Positions 60,542 to 64,000 of a stretch of DNA of 64,000 nt are shown here, piece after piece. The translations under genes and the position numbers were made by a program. Source of the DNA: Dastarcus helophoroides (Eukaryota; Arthropoda; Insecta; Coleoptera; Bothrideridae); contig CM053327.1 of assembly GCA_028583605.1 (NCBI GenBank), positions 45,558,059 through 45,622,058 of the forward strand, in the 5' to 3' direction. Every line of letters starts with the position of its first letter. Position 1 is the first letter of the stretch. The notes below the pieces were generated by a model. That model had not been told where the DNA came from, ran no database searches, and saw nothing but the letters and a program-made list of their open reading frames with translations.

Positions 60542-61023
60542 CACGATAGACTTATACCGGTATGCTGAGTTTTTGACACAAACTCGTCCCGAGCGCGCAG
60601 GTTACGTTAACTGCGAAGCAAATGTGCGATGCGGAACATTGCTAACATGCTGGCATGCTAACATTTTAAGCGATATCTCCGCTATTTATTGACCGATTTT
60701 AAAAAACTTTTTGTTGTTGTATTCAATATAAAAAGATCTATTAACCGAGGTATCGCAAGGGGTACTTTGCTATTTAAATTTTTAAAGTTGAGGTTGCTAG
60801 CTCTTAGGGGTGAAGGAGTTGGGGGTTGAAAAATACATCTTTAAGTGGCAATTTAGAAATAAAAATCGACCTGTCCGAGCATTTTTTTGAAATATGTTTG
60901 TTGGCCGTTTTATAGAATTTATTCGTTTCTTCGGAAAGTACGGTATAATGTAAACGTCTGGGCTTTTGCATCGCGTATTACGTCAAAAGATGCGCGTAGA
61001 CATACCGGTATAAGTTTATCGTG
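60542..61023. mobile_element. TIR element with 9-bp target duplication, 482 bp
   Basis: Terminal inverted repeats of 23 bp with one mismatch: CACGATAGACTTATACCGG inward from the left, and CCGGTATAAGTTTATCGTG at the right. Flanked by GGATCAGTG at 60533-60541 and 61024-61032. No coding frame. A 9-bp duplication suggests a Mutator-like or Merlin-like origin, but the class is not settled. It ends 136 bp before the ATP6AP2 start codon. Confidence 0.85.
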
Positions 61024-61159
61024 GGATCAGTGCATCACATGACATATGTCAACGACACCTGACAATTGTCAAATAAAAGTCATATGATTCTAGGGTTTGG
61101 TGGTGGTGCAATTTGAACATTTTGAATAATTAATAGCGGAAATTGTTCCACTTACCATA

Positions 61160-62453
61160 ATGTTGCCCCATTTATTTTTAATCACCTTAGCAATAATATC
61201 AGGTAAGACCCCCAACTCCAGCATAAAGGTTCCTATTAATTTTCGCTCGGTTGCAGTATGCGGTGAAGGACAATTAACAGTTCTGCACCACCCTTCTAGC
61301 TTGAACTTCAAAGGGCACGACCATGTCAAGGAAAGTATTCTTAAAGAGATCTACTCTGCTGCCCTCGGTTTTACTACCGAACAATATTCAAGTTGGCCTG
61401 GAATGTACATAGAAGACCCATTTGATTTAGCTGAAGCTATCGCTGTGGTGGAAGTTGATGGGGTAAGAGGCACAAACTTGGCGAAAGGACACAACTTTCC
61501 TCTGAAAACCGACGTCGATGAGGATATCTATGAAACGTTGCGGTTCAGAATCACCGAAAGGTACCCTGAAGGAAAATCGAATTTAATTAAAGTTTCATTA
61601 GATGATGGTCTAAGCGATGTAAGTTAAACTTTCTTAAATCTTAACTAGTCGGTTGTTGAAATTGATCTTTAAATCTTTTTGAATTATAATGCATCTCATA
61701 AATTGCATTTTCAGATTCAAAATTCTCCACTCTTCAGCGGTATTAAGAGCACCAAGCCTAAAAAGAGTGGTTATAATTTTTTGAAAATCTCAGTTGATGA
61801 AGACAGGGAATTTCTGCAAGAATTAAATCTTTTAAATGCAATTGCAACAAAGGTAAGTTGCATCTTTAAAAGATTTTCATCCAAACTTAATTGACTAAAT
61901 ATTATTGAACTCCCTGTCTCCAGATTGAGAATTCTGCAAACCTGAGGGATTACATACCTGATATATTTTACTTCAAAGTGACGAGTTTACACGCTTTGTC
62001 CGATTTTCATGGGGAAAATTCCACAGTTGCTAAAAAAGCTAAACAGCTGTTGAATGAAGCCATCTTAAGCATAAATGCTGCTTTTATTAAAGCTTTCAAG
62101 GGTAGCGTTCTCGTTTCTGTTATTACCAGTGATTCCAGTCATACGAGAAGAGCCAGAAATATTTTGGCAGACGATACTAATCCGAAAACTGCACCTGCAG
62201 TTTCAGATAATATTGTATGTCTAGTCGTTTATTCCATTATTAGTTTTTTTTAATAATTGTTTTATTGCAGTCTATCAATGTTGCTATACATTACGACGAA
62301 AACTATCCTGTGTTTTTCAACATCATTTTGTGGTTTAGTGTGGTTATGGTTTTTGCATTGTTGGCCATTTGTTTGGTTATTGGTAATATGGACCCCGGCC
62401 GTGATTCAATAATTTATCGTATGACGAGCACTAGGATGAAGAAAGATAATTAA
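61160..62453 (+). CDS. ATP6AP2: V-ATPase accessory protein 2 (prorenin receptor), five exons
   Basis: Exons 61160-61202, 61257-61618, 61715-61852, 61924-62214 and 62271-62453 encode 338 residues (human 350). The first intron (54 bp, GTAAGA to TTGCAG) lies in an open frame, but splicing it gives MLPHLFLITLAIIS joined to VCGEGQLTVLHHPSSL, a normal signal peptide and mature start; retaining it adds 18 residues. The other introns have GTAAGT/GTATGT donors and CAG/CCAG acceptors. The lumenal domain carries a basic site, RRAR at 256-259, equivalent in place to the furin site of vertebrates. One membrane helix spans about 292-316, then NMDPGRDSIIYRMTS, the conserved tail. The C-terminus KKDN fits a KKxx ER-retrieval signal. 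The protein assists assembly and trafficking of the V-ATPase Vo sector and, in animals, Wnt/PCP signalling. Confidence 0.95.
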
Positions 62454-63378
62454 ATTATTGTACACTTTTCATTCCTTTTATGTATCACGGTATATCCTTT
62501 GAATGATCGATTTACTCTGTAAATAATGTAGTTAGCCTGTGTTAGTGTATTTTAGTGAAACATTAGATGAATAATTTATAAATTGAAGTGAAGGATTGAA
62601 TAATGTGTAAATATTATTTACTTGTGATGGTGACAAATCATTTTGTTAGATCCCTGTGTTTTATTGAATAATATACCCAGATGCGTTGTAATTATTGGAA
62701 GTTTGTAAGAATTGTTAAAAAAATTAAACATAACCAACATATCAGACCAATAAGAGTATCATGAAGAATAATTAATCTTTAAAAATTTCTAGAAATAGGT
62801 TGAAATTTTGAATTTAAATATCCAAGTTTTAGATTTGGGACAGAAATTAAAAATTTAAGAGATCCCTCGAATTTTTTTTAAATTATCCAATTTCTCCATT
62901 TCAAGTTTCGATTCAGAACTTGGAGCGAAAAAGTTTAATTTTTGAGCAATTGAATTTTAAAGGATAAATTCAAGATTTGATTAAATTTTGATTTGAAAAT
63001 TTATGAATGAAACACATTTTTAAAGTTTAAAAATTTCGAAAATTCTGGATATAGGATTAAAAATTCACTAAATCAATAATGCAAACTGTCAAATGCAATC
63101 TCTGAATTAAAAAAAAATGTCGGATTTTTAGAAAAACTTAATTCTGTGTAATGAATTCAACATTTTTAAATAAAAATTCCGATTTTTTTAAATTCTGCTC
63201 TTTTTCTGAAATATCAGCTTTTTCTTTAAGTTTCGATATTCTTCCACAAATTTTCAGTTAACGGGAAACATTTCTTACATGCTTCAGATTTTTTCCAAAC
63301 ATTTTGCCTTTTTGTTCGAAATTTCCACAAATCTCAATATTTGTCGATGAAAAAATAATAATATTTATAAATAAGCAA
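62454..63378. other. 3' region of ATP6AP2 and convergent spacer
   Basis: No canonical AATAAA follows the ATP6AP2 stop on the plus strand for about 300 bp; ATTAAA at 62723-62728 is the best variant. The rest is AT-rich with AAATTTCGA-like text and no gene. Confidence 0.45.
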
Positions 63379-63384
63379 TTTATT
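63379..63384 (-). terminator. poly(A) signal of the coiled-coil gene
   Basis: AATAAA on the minus strand about 90 bp after the stop codon at 63471. Confidence 0.5.
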
Positions 63385-63470
63385 TGAATAATACATCATT
63401 ATCCAAGATTTTTACAAAAAGAAACTAAAGATATAAATAAAATTCTTATTTTTTACAGTTAAATAAAGGT

Positions 63471-64000
63471 TTAGTTAAAAATTTTATATTTCAGTGTCGG
63501 GTACGTTCTCAAGCGCAGTAGTTCCAGTTCGGTTTGCAACGCCAAAATTTCGTTATGATTTTCTTGAATGTCTTGAACCATTCTCGTTCGCTTCAGCATA
63601 ACTTGCATTCTTTTGTTCATGATTGGTTTTTCCGAGGCCTCAAGATCGAAATCTTTTGCCAAAGTGTATTCGCAAACATCGACGTTTAATTCGACGATTT
63701 GTTTATCCAACGCTTTCGATTTTTCCTTAACTTCATTTACTTGCTCCATAACCCTTTTTTCTTTTTCTTGATATTCTTTGATAATGTTTTCGTAAGAAGC
63801 TTTTATTAGATCGACTTCGGCCTCGAAGGGTATCAATTTTTCTTTACCTCTCAGAAAACTTTGCATTTCTTTGGTCACCTGGAAGTTACGTTTTAATAAT
63901 GATTGAAGAATTTTGCACATTGCGATAATTAAAATTGGTTTATATCGTAGGATACCTTCATTCTTTGAATATCTCCAAGCTGTTCTTTGAGATCTTCAAT
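63471..64000 (-). CDS. coiled-coil protein, C-terminal part (partial)
   Basis: Two exons, 64000-63956 and 63878-63471, separated by a 77-bp intron (donor GTATCC, acceptor CTTCCAG, phase 0). They give IEDLKEQLGDIQRMK joined to VTKEMQSFLRGKEKLIPFEA and on to the stop, 150 residues in view. The gene continues beyond the right edge. The sequence is charged and heptad-like (EYQEKEKRVMEQVNEVKEKS) and ends LQTELELLRLRTYPTLKYKI. The tail resembles, from memory only, ciliary proteins of the CFAP43/44 type; this is a guess. A Met at 63918-63920 lies in the intron and is not the start. Convergent with ATP6AP2. Confidence 0.75.

Noticed and set aside
63918..63920. ATG as start of the coiled-coil gene
   Set aside because: It lies within a 77-bp intron; the coding frame continues in an upstream exon that reaches the window edge.

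Overview
The window is about 64 kb of AT-rich, repeat-laden nuclear DNA from an insect, most likely a beetle. The order-level call is an inference from the gene set and repeat style, not from a marker gene. Evidence for an insect is an RR-type cuticular protein, an insect-style TRPA channel, short GT-AG introns (54-96 bp in the ATP6AP2 gene) and solo Ty3/gypsy LTRs. Only about 10 percent is coding. One 10-base run of N (18942-18951) marks an assembly gap inside an array of short repeats. Layout, left to right: (1) 0-2.6 kb is AT-rich spacer with a candidate hammerhead ribozyme (815-894) and copies of a short Penelope-like insertion family. (2) 2.6-5.1 kb is an intronless painless-like TRPA channel gene (+). 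(3) 5.1-9.7 kb holds two solo LTRs, a CT microsatellite, and a cluster of the Penelope-like insertions and palindromes. (4) 9.8-12.1 kb is an intronless GH35 beta-galactosidase-like gene (+) that carries an unusual FG/Ser-rich insertion. (5) 12.3-14.7 kb holds nested LTRs and a four-copy ~306-bp satellite. (6) 15.0-18.9 kb is a 20-bp minisatellite that switches polarity once. (7) 19.26-22.3 kb is a composite of an 11-bp AT/GC-mixed array and a G-rich array whose strand polarity flips. (8) 25.6-28.85 kb holds two exons (-) of an RR-1 cuticular protein; its first exon is probably far upstream, best candidate 49479-49496, implying an intron of about 20.6 kb full of transposon relics. (9) 49.5-61 kb is spacer with well-delimited hAT MITEs, a pogo-like relic, a CT microsatellite and a TIR element. 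(10) 61.16-62.45 kb is a five-exon ATP6AP2 (V-ATPase accessory/prorenin receptor) gene (+). (11) 63.47-64.0 kb is the 3' end of a coiled-coil protein gene (-) that runs off the window, convergent with ATP6AP2. The genes do not form a functional cluster: a sensory channel, a glycosidase, a cuticle protein, a V-ATPase assembly factor and a coiled-coil protein are unrelated neighbours. The most informative content is the mobile DNA. Three short insertions share the same two termini, vary at an internal head-to-head junction and carry target-site duplications of 11, 13 and 14 bp; related hairpins resemble decayed hammerhead ribozymes. Two hAT MITEs have 8-bp duplications, one TIR element has a 9-bp duplication 136 bp before the ATP6AP2 start, and three solo LTRs have 4-bp duplications. 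All splice sites, domains and duplications were read by eye; no alignment or database search was run.
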